DNA of 64,000 bases from an uncultured Oscillospiraceae bacterium. Lineage in GTDB: Bacteria > Bacillota > Clostridia > Oscillospirales > Ruminococcaceae. Below, piece after piece: positions 5,573-14,890 of the stretch (its first letter is position 1; each line of letters starts with the position of its first letter). Location: positions 1 through 64,000 of the forward strand of contig CAJUAN010000008.1 in NCBI GenBank assembly GCA_910584715.1, given 5' to 3'. A model generated the notes under the pieces. That model was not told the DNA's origin. It ran no database searches and saw only the letters and a list, made by a program, of their open reading frames with translations. Made by a program: the position numbers and the translations under genes.

Positions 5573-7189
5573 CTAATCAAAATATTTTGCTTCTCCAAAC
5601 CAAACCGATGATGAAAAAGGATAATAAGTCAGATCAATAGATTTTTCATTCCATAAAAGATACTCATTTTCATAACATATAGGAATAAAAATATAGTCTT
5701 CGATTATCTCATTTTCAGCATTGCTTATTAGTTCTACCCCGTCGGAAAGGCTTGCTGCTGTTTTTAAATTATTAATATTAAGTGCAAGCCCTGCGTTTCC
5801 TGTAAAAAGATTGTTTCCACAAAATTTTCCAAGAAAATCCTGTGGAAAATTCTTGTCAGCTCTTATTTCTACTAATGCAATTGAAAAGTTTCCGCTGTCT
5901 ATTCTATTATCATATTCGATTTCGGAAACCGCTTCAACTCCACAGTTAAACAGAAAATCGCTGCGCCATTTGTCGGTAATATCATAAACAGCTTCTTGTG
6001 AGGAAAATTCTTCAGACACCGTTATTTTTATGCCATCGACCGATTCAATACCAGCAGAACGCATTGCATTTTCCCATAGCTGTGCCGAGTTAGCGTCATA
6101 AATCGAAAGCAAGCGGTCAGGAAACAGATCCCTGTAACTTTTTCCTTGAACAGTTATACCATTGGGAATTATTCCGTATGCAGCAGTAGATTGCTCCGAA
6201 AGCAAATGTGAATATGAGTCTCTGTTTATCGACTTTGCAAGTGCTTCACGCAGACTTTTGTTTCTAAAATATTCATTTTTGGAATTTATAATCAAGCCGG
6301 CAGTTTTAACACTTCTTCCTATATTGTTGCTTTTCGTAAAAAGTTTTTCATTATACTTTTCTGTAATAAAGCAATCCGTATCTCCAGAAGAAAAGCTTTC
6401 TTCATCAGCCGAACTGTCCCTTGTTATAAAGAAATTGATACTGTAAGGAAAAACATAATCCATTTCCGAGTAAGATTTGTTTCTTCTCATTATTATATAG
6501 TTGTTGTCCCAATACGGATCATAGTTCCATTCTTTAAGATAAAAAGCACCGTTGGAAGCGCACGCATCTGCCGCCATACCGTATTTTCCGTTGGTGAATT
6601 CAAAAAAGGAACGGCAGCACGGCATTGCACAGGTTTCGGTAAGCAATTCGAGAAAATTATAGTATGGATATTCCAGACTGAATTCAACAGTATTTTCATC
6701 TACAGCTCTTACACCAAGTTCGTTTATAGGTTTTGTTCCGTTCAAAACCGAGTAACTGTTTTTGATACACAAAAAGTCATCGCTGTACGGAGATTCTGTT
6801 TTCGCATCAAAAATACGCTGAAAAGCAAACACAAAATCATCTGCCGTAACTGGCGCGGAAAAATCATCTGCAAGACTTTCCCACATTATGTTTTGTTTAA
6901 GGTAAAACGTATATATTAATCCATCTTCTGACATAGAAAAGCTTTCTGCCGCCGCCGGAACAATTGCTCCAGAAGCGTCGGTTTTCATAAGCCCCTCCAT
7001 CATATTGGTTATAATCATGATCGACTCGCTGTCAACAGCTATCTGCGGATCGAGATTCTGAGGGTTGTTCTCTATATTCATTTTAAAAATATGACCAGAA
7101 CCATCGTCCTCCTTGCAAGAAGTGAGAAAAGAAGTTACAAATAAAAACAAAAAAATAAACGCTATATTACGAATATGAATATTTTTCAA
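5573..7189 (-). CDS. ABC-transporter substrate-binding lipoprotein, oligopeptide/dipeptide type
   Basis: The protein has 538 residues from a TTG start with AAAGGAGTATTGC upstream. The N-terminal hydrophobic signal ends in a lipobox (FLTSC), so the mature protein is a lipoprotein outside the membrane. The body has the family-5 solute-binding pattern seen in OppA: an early N-P-Q-N-L-D-P-Q segment, MEGLMKTD, FYLKQNIMWE, a VTADDFVFAFQRI block and the later SLREALAKSINRD helix. Its usual cargo is peptides. No permease or ATPase genes flank it, so it either serves a transporter encoded elsewhere or acts as a sensor. The C-terminal half is more divergent than typical OppA. Confidence 0.85.
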   Translation of the reverse strand: MKNIHIRNIAFIFLFLFVTSFLTSCKEDDGSGHIFKMNIENNPQNLDPQIAVDSESIMIITNMMEGLMKTDASGAIVPAAAESFSMSEDGLIYTFYLKQNIMWESLADDFSAPVTADDFVFAFQRIFDAKTESPYSDDFLCIKNSYSVLNGTKPINELGVRAVDENTVEFSLEYPYYNFLELLTETCAMPCCRSFFEFTNGKYGMAADACASNGAFYLKEWNYDPYWDNNYIIMRRNKSYSEMDYVFPYSINFFITRDSSADEESFSSGDTDCFITEKYNEKLFTKSNNIGRSVKTAGLIINSKNEYFRNKSLREALAKSINRDSYSHLLSEQSTAAYGIIPNGITVQGKSYRDLFPDRLLSIYDANSAQLWENAMRSAGIESVDGIKITVSEEFSSQEAVYDITDKWRSDFLFNCGVEAVSEIEYDNRIDSGNFSIALVEIRADKNFPQDFLGKFCGNNLFTGNAGLALNINNLKTAASLSDGVELISNAENEIIEDYIFIPICYENEYLLWNEKSIDLTYYPFSSSVWFGEAKYFD

Positions 7190-7253
7190 AGCAATACTCC
7201 TTTAAATTATTTCATATTCTAAATATAGCATTTTTTTACGTTAATTTCAAGAG

Positions 7254-7766
7254 CTAAAGCTCAGCTTCTATAACTTTTTTTTCTGAAAGACTTTTCTTTA
7301 CGTTAATTATCCGCTGATTTGAGCTTCCTCTGAATTTCAGCAATATATCCCGCTTGCTTAATATGAACGGACCATCCACAAGATAGTCTGTTACGGAAAG
7401 CAGTTCACCATAACAATTCTCCGTATTGGCGTGTTCTGTAAGATACTCGTACGTATATCCCGTATAGGTAACAATGTTCATACCTGCTTTTTTTATTTCA
7501 AGTCCCAGTTCGTAAAGCTGTTTTGCCTGACAGAACGGCTCTCCGCCGCTAAATGTTACTCCGTCAAGCAGCGGATTACTTTTTACCTTTTCAATCAGAC
7601 TTTCAATGGTGACGTCCTCTCCCCCGTTAAAATCATGAGTCTGGGGATTATGACACCCCTCGCAGTGATGAGGACAACCCTGAGTAAATATTGTCAGTCT
7701 TATTCCCGGTCCGTCTACAATAGAATCATTGATTAGCCCTGAAATTCTTACCGTATTCGACAGCAT
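7254..7766 (-). CDS. nrdG: Anaerobic ribonucleotide reductase activating protein (radical SAM)
   Basis: The product has 170 residues. Cysteines C31, C35 and C38 in GCPHHCEGC form the CxxxCxxC site for the 4Fe-4S cluster that splits S-adenosylmethionine. The GVTFSGGEPFCQ segment is the SAM-binding GGE motif. The enzyme installs the glycyl radical on NrdD, allowing deoxynucleotide synthesis without oxygen. It begins 10 bp after nrdD ends, with GAGAGGTGAGCT before the ATG, and is cotranscribed with it. The family is short, and this length is normal. Confidence 0.95.
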   Translation of the reverse strand: MLSNTVRISGLINDSIVDGPGIRLTIFTQGCPHHCEGCHNPQTHDFNGGEDVTIESLIEKVKSNPLLDGVTFSGGEPFCQAKQLYELGLEIKKAGMNIVTYTGYTYEYLTEHANTENCYGELLSVTDYLVDGPFILSKRDILLKFRGSSNQRIINVKKSLSEKKVIEAEL

Positions 7767-7776
7767 AGCTCACCTC

Positions 7777-10098
7777 TCAGACATTGTGTTTAACGCGGTC
7801 GCGTACCTCGGCAAGTTTTGCGTCGTTGAACCTGTCAAGAGTACCTACAAGATAGCCTGTTATTCTTCTTATGCGCTCAAATCCAAGCCCGTCGTCTCCC
7901 TCATGGCGATGACACTTGGGACACTCTTCTCCGATAATTCCGGTGTAGCCGCATACAGGGTCCCTGTCAACAGGGTGATTTATTGAGCCATAGCCTATGC
8001 CGGACTCTTTCATACAACGCACGATCTTCTCAAACGCTGAAAGATTGTTCATCGGGTCGCCGTCAAGCTCTACATAGCTTATGTGTCCCGCATTGGTAAG
8101 CTCGTGGTACGGAGCTTCTATTTTGATTTTATCAAATGCGCCTATGGAATAGTAAACGGGCACATGGAAAGAATTGGTATAGTAATCCCTGTCTGTAACG
8201 CCCTCGATCTCGCCGAAAAGCTTTTTATCCATACGGACAAATCTTCCCGAAAGTCCTTCAGCCGGAGTTGCAAGAAGCGTATAGTTCATTCCGGAACGCT
8301 TTGTTTCCTCGTCCATGCGTGCGCGCATACGGGAAATTATTTCATAACCAAGCTTGCGAGCCTCCTCGTCTTCGCCGTGATGCTTTCCGATAAGAGCCTT
8401 GAGACACTCCGCAAGACCTATGAATCCCATTGAAAGAGTACCGTGCTTAAGCACTTCTCCCACCGTATCGTTTGGCTTGAGCTTGTCAGAATCTATCCAT
8501 ATTTTTTGACCCATAAGGAAAGGATAGTTCCTTACGCACTTCTGAGCCTGAATTTTGTAACGAGCCATAAGTTGCTCGCATACCAAGTCCATGATTTCTT
8601 CAAGGCTGTCAAAGAATGCTCCAACATTGTGATTGGCATTTATAGCCAGACGGGGAAGATTTACCGAGGTAAAGCTGAGGTTTCCTCTTCCTGTAACTAT
8701 CTCCCGCGTAGGATCATAAGCGTTTCCGATAACCCTTGTACGGCAGCCCATGTATGCAACCTCGGTATTATAGTCGCCGGGTTTGTAATACTTAAGATTA
8801 TAGGGTGCGTCAATAAACGAAAAGTTCGGGAACAGTCTTTTGGCCGAAACGCGGCAGGCAAGCTTGAACATATCATAGTTAGGATCTTCCGGATTGTAGT
8901 TTATGCCCTCTTTTATCTTGAAAATGTGTATTGGGAAAATAGGAGTCTCTCCGTTTCCGAGACCCGCTTCATGAGCGAGAAGAACGTTCTTGATGACCAT
9001 TCTTCCCTCTGTTGAGGTATCCAGACCATAGTTTATAGAACTGAACGGAACCTGAGCGCCGGCACGGCTGTTCATGGTATTGAGGTTGTGGATAAGAGCT
9101 TCCATTGCCTGATAGGTAGCGCGGTCTGTTTCTTTCAACGTATTTTTGGCGGTAAAGTCCTGAATCCTTTTCGCTGTATCCGCGTCAACATATCCGCAAA
9201 GCTTTTCAAATTCAAGCTCCTTATAGCCGTTATTATTGTCAATTATCGGATAAATTCCCTTTTCGTCAAGTATTTCATTGTATATTTTGTCGCTTATTTC
9301 CTGACCGCAGTCGATCTTTGCGATCATTTCGAGACAACGAGCTATATTGTATACGTACTTTCTGCGGTACGTCTTTTTAACGCCGTCAGCCATAGCGTAC
9401 TCAAAGTTGGGAACGCTCTGTCCGCCGTGCTGATCGTTTTGATCCGACTGAATAGCAATGCACGCCAAAGCAGCGTAGCTGGAAATATCGTTTGGTTCGC
9501 GGAGAAAACCGTGTCCTGTGGAAAAACCGTTGGTAAACAGCTTGATAAGGTCGATCTGACAGCAAGTTGTGGTAAGGGTCAGATAGTCCAGATCGTGGAT
9601 ATGGATATCGCCCTGATTGTGAGCCTTCGCGTGACGAGGGTCAAGAACGTACATTTCATAGAACTGCTTTGCGCCCTCCGAGCCGTATTTGAGCATGGTA
9701 CCCATAGCCGTATCAGCGTTAATATTTGCATTTTCGCGCTTTATATCGCTGTCCTTTGCGGATTTAAAGGTAAGATCCTCATATATCTTCATCAGCTTGG
9801 TATTCATTTCACGTGCGCGTGTTCTGTCGGAACGGTACAGAATGTATGATTTTGCGGTTTTTGCGTGTCCCTCTTCCATAAGTACCTTTTCTACAAGATC
9901 CTGTATCTGCTCAACTGTAGGAATATATTTTGATCCGTATTTAGCGTCTATCATGTCGCAGACCTTGTCTGCAAGCTCCAAAGATGTATTGTAATCGCTT
10001 CCGCCAACGGACTGAGCGGCTTTATAGATCGCCTTAGCAATTTTTTCAATGTTAAAAGTAGTTGTCCGTCCGTCTCTTTTTCTGATTTGTGTAATCAT
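7777..10098 (-). CDS. nrdD: Anaerobic (class III) ribonucleoside-triphosphate reductase
   Basis: The protein has 773 residues. An ATP-cone regulatory domain fills about the first 95 (ITQIRKRDGR to the KVLMEEGH region). The ten-stranded barrel follows, with FSSINYGLDTS and the GRGNLSFTSVNLPRLA block. A zinc site of paired cysteines (VCGYTG and ECPKCH) lies near the C-terminus, and the glycyl radical loop is RRITGYLVG. The enzyme reduces ribonucleoside triphosphates to deoxy forms under anaerobic conditions, using formate or a thiol donor. It is followed by its activase gene. Two NrdR boxes overlap its promoter. Confidence 0.97.
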   Translation of the reverse strand: MITQIRKRDGRTTTFNIEKIAKAIYKAAQSVGGSDYNTSLELADKVCDMIDAKYGSKYIPTVEQIQDLVEKVLMEEGHAKTAKSYILYRSDRTRAREMNTKLMKIYEDLTFKSAKDSDIKRENANINADTAMGTMLKYGSEGAKQFYEMYVLDPRHAKAHNQGDIHIHDLDYLTLTTTCCQIDLIKLFTNGFSTGHGFLREPNDISSYAALACIAIQSDQNDQHGGQSVPNFEYAMADGVKKTYRRKYVYNIARCLEMIAKIDCGQEISDKIYNEILDEKGIYPIIDNNNGYKELEFEKLCGYVDADTAKRIQDFTAKNTLKETDRATYQAMEALIHNLNTMNSRAGAQVPFSSINYGLDTSTEGRMVIKNVLLAHEAGLGNGETPIFPIHIFKIKEGINYNPEDPNYDMFKLACRVSAKRLFPNFSFIDAPYNLKYYKPGDYNTEVAYMGCRTRVIGNAYDPTREIVTGRGNLSFTSVNLPRLAINANHNVGAFFDSLEEIMDLVCEQLMARYKIQAQKCVRNYPFLMGQKIWIDSDKLKPNDTVGEVLKHGTLSMGFIGLAECLKALIGKHHGEDEEARKLGYEIISRMRARMDEETKRSGMNYTLLATPAEGLSGRFVRMDKKLFGEIEGVTDRDYYTNSFHVPVYYSIGAFDKIKIEAPYHELTNAGHISYVELDGDPMNNLSAFEKIVRCMKESGIGYGSINHPVDRDPVCGYTGIIGEECPKCHRHEGDDGLGFERIRRITGYLVGTLDRFNDAKLAEVRDRVKHNV

Positions 10099-10138
10099 TG
10101 TAATTGTACCTCCAATTTAAGCACGCGTTAAACCCACG

Positions 10139-10186
10139 CCACAATATATTGTGTTTTGAACGTCATTGAATACAAGTATATAGTAT
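10139..10186. promoter_or_regulatory. Tandem NrdR boxes
   Basis: Two 16-bp near-palindromes, 10139-10154 (CCACAATATATTGTGT) and 10171-10186 (TACAAGTATATAGTAT), match the NrdR consensus acaCwAwATaTwGtgt. Their starts are 32 bp apart, three helical turns, which is the typical spacing for NrdR binding. The second covers the -10 box of the nrdD promoter. Confidence 0.85.
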
Positions 10187-10203
10187 TTAGCTGCTTTTGT
10201 CAA
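10175..10203 (-). promoter_or_regulatory. Promoter of nrdD-nrdG
   Basis: Minus strand TTGACA (10203-10198) and TATACT (10180-10175) have a 17-bp spacer. The -10 box lies inside the second NrdR box, so NrdR binding would block RNA polymerase. Confidence 0.8.
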
Positions 10204-10276
10204 TATCTATTTATAAACATTGCCGTAAAAAAAGAGGTACTTATTTTGTGCATATTTAACCGTAAGCTCCAAAGCT

Positions 10277-12967
10277 TTACATCAGTATTACTGACGAGCA
10301 TATTCCTGCACCGTCTTTGTGTACGCTCTGAACAAGTACTGTTATTTCCGATAGGCCCGCTTTAACAGAAATGTCTTTTGGCACAGCCCACTCATTGAAA
10401 AATTCCTCTGCAAGCTCATGGTTTACATATACCTCGCACTTTCCCCATATGCTGTGGAAATGCAATGTCGGAATTTTCCCGTTGATCTCTTCCGGAATAT
10501 CCGCTGTGGTACGGTACATTACAAACTTTCCCTCTTTACCGTATAGCTCGGCGGCAGCACCGCTTTCAGGGTCAAATGGCTTCCAGCTGTTCATGTCGCT
10601 GTCTGCGGTAACGGCGTTTGGGTCGGGACGAAGATCTGTTACGGGACTTATTCTCCAGCCGGACAAGTATATTTCCTTTACAGACGGAAGAAATTCGGTT
10701 TTAGGTCTTGCTTTTACAGGAATCGTAACTCTTGCCTGTTTCAATCCGTCGGTTTTGGCCTTTACAAGGACGTTTTCCGCTTGTTCGTCTGCCGAAACAA
10801 TAGCCATAGCCTTTCCCGCAAAAAGACTTCTCGTCTTGCCGTCAAAGGCTTCATGGCAGTTAGGATCACCGTTTCCGGTACCGAGAATTTTTCCGCCGCT
10901 TACGGAAAATTTTATTTTATTGTCAGCGTTCGGGACTATAGTACTATTTTCGTCCACAAGGTACGCCATGACAGGTATTGCTTCTGTTTCTGTGTCAAAT
11001 GCTTCATAACACGGTGCAAGAACTATCCTTGCTGGCCGTAAAGCTGTTTCCTTTACACAAATGGCAGCCTCTGAACCGCCGTTATATCCTACAAGTTTCA
11101 GTTCCCCTGCTTCAAACGGTACTTCCCATATGTGCTGTTCATACTTATTAATAGTATATTTGCCGCAGGATTTCCCGTTAAGGAACAGTTCCGCCTCATC
11201 ACAGTTCGTACAGCTCATTACCTTTACAGTTTCTCCGTCTGAAAAGTTCCAATAATCAGGAACAATTGCCGCATAGGGTTCGGAACTGAATATCGCTTTT
11301 GACATATAGTACCCGCCTTTTTCAAATCCGCAGGTATCCATAAGTCCGAAAAAGCTTGAAATGCTGGGATAAACATGGGGAGACGGTTCTCCAAGATAGT
11401 CAAAGCCTGTCCACATAAAGCCGCCCATAATAAAGCTCCGGGAATTAATCTCACGCCATGTTTCGCGGACAGTATTACCCCAGTCGGCGGCGTCCTCGTC
11501 ATAGCATGAAAACGTATGCTTATCATAATTCGTGACGGTGCAGCCCCTTGTCTGGAACGCAGAGGTAGTTTCCGAACCTACAACAGGCATTGACGGATAC
11601 TTTTTATGAATATCGTCGTAACTGTAAAGCTGATAGTTAACGCCGACAACGTCGAGAGCATTACCAACCCCGCAGTTTTCAAGGATACCGCCGTTCATAG
11701 CGCCGGTAACAAGACGTGACGGATCAAGCCGCCTTATTTCCTCCAGCATATGCAGAGCCATGTTTCTTCCCTGCTCTGTTCCTTGAAGCGGTTCTTCATT
11801 AAATATGGAATAAAACACTACTGATGGATGATTCCTGTCACGTTTCACCATTGTTCTGAGCTGTTCAAGACAATCTTCTGAAGTCTCAAAGTTACGGTTC
11901 TCGTCCATAAGGAGCATACCCATTTCATCGCATGCCTTGACCAACCCGTTGGGAGCCATTCCGTGTGCGCTTCGGTAAGCGTTGCAGCCCATTGATTTAA
12001 GCCGCGCGATCTTGTATCTCCATATACTGTCGGACACTGCAGTACCCACTCCCGCAAAGTCCTGATGATTGCAGGTTCCGTAAAGCTTAACCGCTTTACC
12101 GTTAAGGAAAAAGCCTTTCTCCGAGTCGATCGCTATAGTGCGGAAGCCTACAGTTGATGTAAAGCTATCTAACATTACACCATCAATGTACAATTCGGAG
12201 GTAAGCCTATAGAGATACGGCTTCTCTAATTCCCACAAAATGGGGTTTTCTATAACAACAGACGCTTCACTGAATTCCGCAATAGTATTATTATCCGCGT
12301 CTCGAATTATTTTCTTGACCGAAGCAGACTTTTCGCCCGCTCCTTTGCCGGTGATAGAACCGCTGACCGTTACCCGCCATTTGGCGTCGTCCAGTTTTTC
12401 ACAGGATATATAGGGCTCCTCCGCAAAATGTATCTCCGGAACAATATTTAGCCACACAGAACGGTACAGCCCCGCGCCCTCGTACCACCAGCCCTCAAAC
12501 TCCGTGCCGTTTATGTAAACCGCAAGGACGTTAGGCTTTCCTCCGAATATCACACGGTCGGTAACGTCTATGGAAAATCCCGTATAGCCCGAAAAATTGC
12601 GCTTTGCCACCGAACCGTTAAAGTAAACTGTCGTCTCGGTGGCGGCTCCCTCAAACTCAATTATAATGCGCTTTCCATGGTACCGCTCGTCAACGACAAA
12701 GCATTTTCTGTACCATGCGTTGGATTTTGGCTTGTAGCCCCAGTCGGCGGCTCCGTCGGAATCGGTGTTCCCCTGTATCATATAGTCGTGAGGAAGATCG
12801 ACAAGCTCCCATTTGCGCGCGTCGAACATACTGTTGGGAGGACCCTGCTTTGCTCCCGCCTTTGCCGAATTGTAGATATCGCTGTGTGAAACGTACTTCT
12901 TGGCGGGCAGATCCCCGCGGTAAAAAGACCAGTCCTTGTTAAGAGAAAATCTTACTCTTGTTTCCAT
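10277..12967 (-). CDS. GH2-family beta-galactosidase-type glycoside hydrolase
   Basis: The protein has 896 residues, with AAAGGA before the ATG. The N-terminal jelly-roll (about 1-190, with WSFYRGD and LPHDYMI) and an immunoglobulin-like domain precede the catalytic barrel. E391 in the FNEEP motif is the expected acid/base and E466 in VGSETTS the expected nucleophile. Bacteroides/Firmicutes-type C-terminal domains follow to about 896, including a final jelly-roll-like segment. No signal peptide is present, so it acts on imported oligosaccharides in the cytoplasm. Beta-galactosidase is the most frequent activity in this subgroup, but beta-glucuronidase or mannosidase cannot be excluded by eye. 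No sugar transporter lies next to it. Confidence 0.88.
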   Translation of the reverse strand: METRVRFSLNKDWSFYRGDLPAKKYVSHSDIYNSAKAGAKQGPPNSMFDARKWELVDLPHDYMIQGNTDSDGAADWGYKPKSNAWYRKCFVVDERYHGKRIIIEFEGAATETTVYFNGSVAKRNFSGYTGFSIDVTDRVIFGGKPNVLAVYINGTEFEGWWYEGAGLYRSVWLNIVPEIHFAEEPYISCEKLDDAKWRVTVSGSITGKGAGEKSASVKKIIRDADNNTIAEFSEASVVIENPILWELEKPYLYRLTSELYIDGVMLDSFTSTVGFRTIAIDSEKGFFLNGKAVKLYGTCNHQDFAGVGTAVSDSIWRYKIARLKSMGCNAYRSAHGMAPNGLVKACDEMGMLLMDENRNFETSEDCLEQLRTMVKRDRNHPSVVFYSIFNEEPLQGTEQGRNMALHMLEEIRRLDPSRLVTGAMNGGILENCGVGNALDVVGVNYQLYSYDDIHKKYPSMPVVGSETTSAFQTRGCTVTNYDKHTFSCYDEDAADWGNTVRETWREINSRSFIMGGFMWTGFDYLGEPSPHVYPSISSFFGLMDTCGFEKGGYYMSKAIFSSEPYAAIVPDYWNFSDGETVKVMSCTNCDEAELFLNGKSCGKYTINKYEQHIWEVPFEAGELKLVGYNGGSEAAICVKETALRPARIVLAPCYEAFDTETEAIPVMAYLVDENSTIVPNADNKIKFSVSGGKILGTGNGDPNCHEAFDGKTRSLFAGKAMAIVSADEQAENVLVKAKTDGLKQARVTIPVKARPKTEFLPSVKEIYLSGWRISPVTDLRPDPNAVTADSDMNSWKPFDPESGAAAELYGKEGKFVMYRTTADIPEEINGKIPTLHFHSIWGKCEVYVNHELAEEFFNEWAVPKDISVKAGLSEITVLVQSVHKDGAGICSSVILM

Positions 12968-12997
12968 AGATAAAATCCTTTCAATACTGTGATTATT

Positions 12998-13591
12998 CTA
13001 TATGCTGTGCGGTGCAAAATTTGCTCTGACTACCGAACGTGCATTTCCGTCCGATAACCATTCGTGAATACCAGTATCTCCCGTGTAAAAGAAAATCGCA
13101 GCGTCAACCGGAAGTCTGAAAAAAGCACGGTAAAGCTGATTTATCATTCCTCCGTGAGTAACAACGGCAACCGTGCTGTCCGAATCGTTTTCCGATAAAA
13201 TCTTTGACAGCATGAAATCTGCTCTATACCGAAACATAAGCACGCTCTCCTGCTCATATAGAGACGAATGAACAGGCACTGAAACCCTCGGATATTTTTC
13301 GTTTGCAGTTTGGCGGTCAAGACCCGCAAGCAAGCCGTTATTAAATTCCATAAGCATTTCCTCGGGATACAGTGGGGAGTTTGTTTCGGTTGCAAGATGT
13401 TTTGCCGTTTGAGTCGCCCTTTTAAGGGTACTGAAATAAATTTTATTCACCCGGTAATTTTCTTTAACATATTTGCTCATCGCTTCCGCCTGCCTGTGTC
13501 CTCGGTCTGTCAGTTCAAAATCCGCTCTCCCTTCGTGTACATTAAAAATATCCGCTTCGCTTTCTCCGTGCCTAATGACCAATAATCTCAT
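12998..13591 (-). CDS. Histidine phosphatase family protein (phosphoglycerate mutase-like)
   Basis: The product has 197 residues. The catalytic LVIRHGES motif (phospho-accepting His8) opens the protein, followed by LTDRGHRQAEAM, the FSTLKRATQTAKH block and VAVVTHGGMINQL with the second catalytic histidine. These define branch 1 of the superfamily, whose members dephosphorylate small metabolites such as sugar phosphates, cobalamin intermediates or phosphoglycerate. The specific substrate cannot be told. It lies 30 bp after the ThrE-like genes' side of the leftward block and immediately ahead of the beta-galactosidase gene, which may be cotranscribed. Confidence 0.9.
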   Translation of the reverse strand: MRLLVIRHGESEADIFNVHEGRADFELTDRGHRQAEAMSKYVKENYRVNKIYFSTLKRATQTAKHLATETNSPLYPEEMLMEFNNGLLAGLDRQTANEKYPRVSVPVHSSLYEQESVLMFRYRADFMLSKILSENDSDSTVAVVTHGGMINQLYRAFFRLPVDAAIFFYTGDTGIHEWLSDGNARSVVRANFAPHSI

Positions 13592-13637
13592 ACTAAGTCC
13601 TCCGTATTTTTATCCTAATCACTGATTAAATAGGTTT

Positions 13638-14096
13638 TTATATAGCTTTTTTCATAATTATACGAACAAGACGTACAATTGCCGATACAGCAAAAACTCC
13701 CATAGCTATAGAGCCAGCAATTCCAAAAGCTGTTGCAAACTGACGAGCGAACATATCCACATCACCGCTTATGAGAGTTATCATGGTATTGTAGAAATAT
13801 CCTCCGGGAACAAGGGGAATAATTCCCACTACCAGGTACATATTTACAGGAACGTGCAGCCGCCTTGCCATTATCTCCGAGTATGCCGATACAGCCGCCG
13901 CAGAGAAAAAATAGCAAAGCATCTCTTTTGTCCCGCTAAGTTCATATGACAGAAAAATAAGTTGGGTAACGGTTCCGCCTATACCTGCGGTTATCATGTG
14001 CCGTAGCTTTATGTTGAACTGCACGCCGAACGCTATGGAAGCCGCAAGGCTGTACAGACAAGGAAGAATTATTTGTTCAACAACTGATATTTCCAT
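13638..14096 (-). CDS. Threonine/serine exporter, small ThrE_2-type (YjjB-like) subunit
   Basis: The product has 152 residues and four or five membrane helices, with the conserved GGTVTQLIF and VPGGYFYNTMI segments of the DUF3815/ThrE_2 family. AAGGAGGGGAGATT precedes the ATG. In this family a long ThrE protein is often split into two genes; this one supplies the C-terminal half, and the gene 12 bp upstream supplies the other. Together they would export threonine, serine or a small dicarboxylate (as for YjjPB succinate export in enterobacteria). The actual substrate is unknown here. Confidence 0.85.
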   Translation of the reverse strand: MEISVVEQIILPCLYSLAASIAFGVQFNIKLRHMITAGIGGTVTQLIFLSYELSGTKEMLCYFFSAAAVSAYSEIMARRLHVPVNMYLVVGIIPLVPGGYFYNTMITLISGDVDMFARQFATAFGIAGSIAMGVFAVSAIVRLVRIIMKKAI

Positions 14097-14108
14097 AATC
14101 TCCCCTCC

Positions 14109-14876
14109 TTAAAGCATTGTAAACAAAGCGATAGCCGAGGCCGCTCCGACTGCCATTCCCACAGCTACAAGTATAGCTTCGATCATTGTGTAAAGTCCCG
14201 CAAGGAAATCCCCTGCAATGAAGTCTCGCATACAGTTTGTAAGTGTAATTCCGGGAACAAGATTCATAGACGAACCAATTATCACTTTGTCAAAGCCGTC
14301 TGTAAGTCCTATTCTTGATATAATTACCGCACAGGAGGCTATTACCATAGAACAGATAAAGCTCTGAAAGAAAACGCTGGGCTTTATCTTATTGACAAAT
14401 TTTGAAATAAAGAAAATCAGCACAGAAAGAACTCCTGCGACAATTGCGTCAGGAAACTCTCCGCCGAAAAAAAGCGCAAAAACAGCTCCAACCACACCGA
14501 AACTCATAAACTGTACGGGAATACCGTAAACGCTTCGTTTGGATATTTCGTCAAGATGACGTTCAATAATTTCGGGTTCGGGTCTTATAGTACAAATATA
14601 GCGCGAAAGATTGTTCAGCTTGTCAACGCGGTCAAGGTTTGTGCTTCGGTTTACAATTCTTTTAGTCTGACTTATCGGAAATTCGTCCCCGTCGTTTAAC
14701 GTTATAATAAGCAGCGTTGGAATGGCAAATATCTCCATGTGCTTTTCTTCCGATCCGAAGCCGTAAGCAAAAGCAATTCTGTTAAGACTGTCCTCTACCC
14801 TGTATATCTCCGCGCCGTATTCTATAAGCATACTTCCGATACGAGAGGTTATTTTTAAAAGCTCTTTGTTTGTCAT
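14109..14876 (-). CDS. Threonine/serine exporter, large ThrE-type (YjjP-like, DUF1212) subunit
   Basis: The product has 255 residues. A cytosolic N-terminal part carries the family signature (GSMLIEYGAEIYRVEDSLNR), followed by five predicted membrane helices from about residue 115 on. VPGITLTNCMRDFIAGDFLAG is the conserved C-terminal block (cited here in two pieces, VPGITLTNCM and RDFIAGDFLAG). It pairs with the downstream small subunit to form the complete exporter. The intergenic gap is 12 bp and both have good ribosome binding sites. Confidence 0.88.
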   Translation of the reverse strand: MTNKELLKITSRIGSMLIEYGAEIYRVEDSLNRIAFAYGFGSEEKHMEIFAIPTLLIITLNDGDEFPISQTKRIVNRSTNLDRVDKLNNLSRYICTIRPEPEIIERHLDEISKRSVYGIPVQFMSFGVVGAVFALFFGGEFPDAIVAGVLSVLIFFISKFVNKIKPSVFFQSFICSMVIASCAVIISRIGLTDGFDKVIIGSSMNLVPGITLTNCMRDFIAGDFLAGLYTMIEAILVAVGMAVGAASAIALFTML

Positions 14877-14890
14877 CTACAAATATCCTC

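Noticed and set aside
8443..9849. Long plus-strand open frames opposite nrdD
   Set aside because: They are antisense shadows of a well-supported gene and have no ribosome binding sites or recognisable domains.
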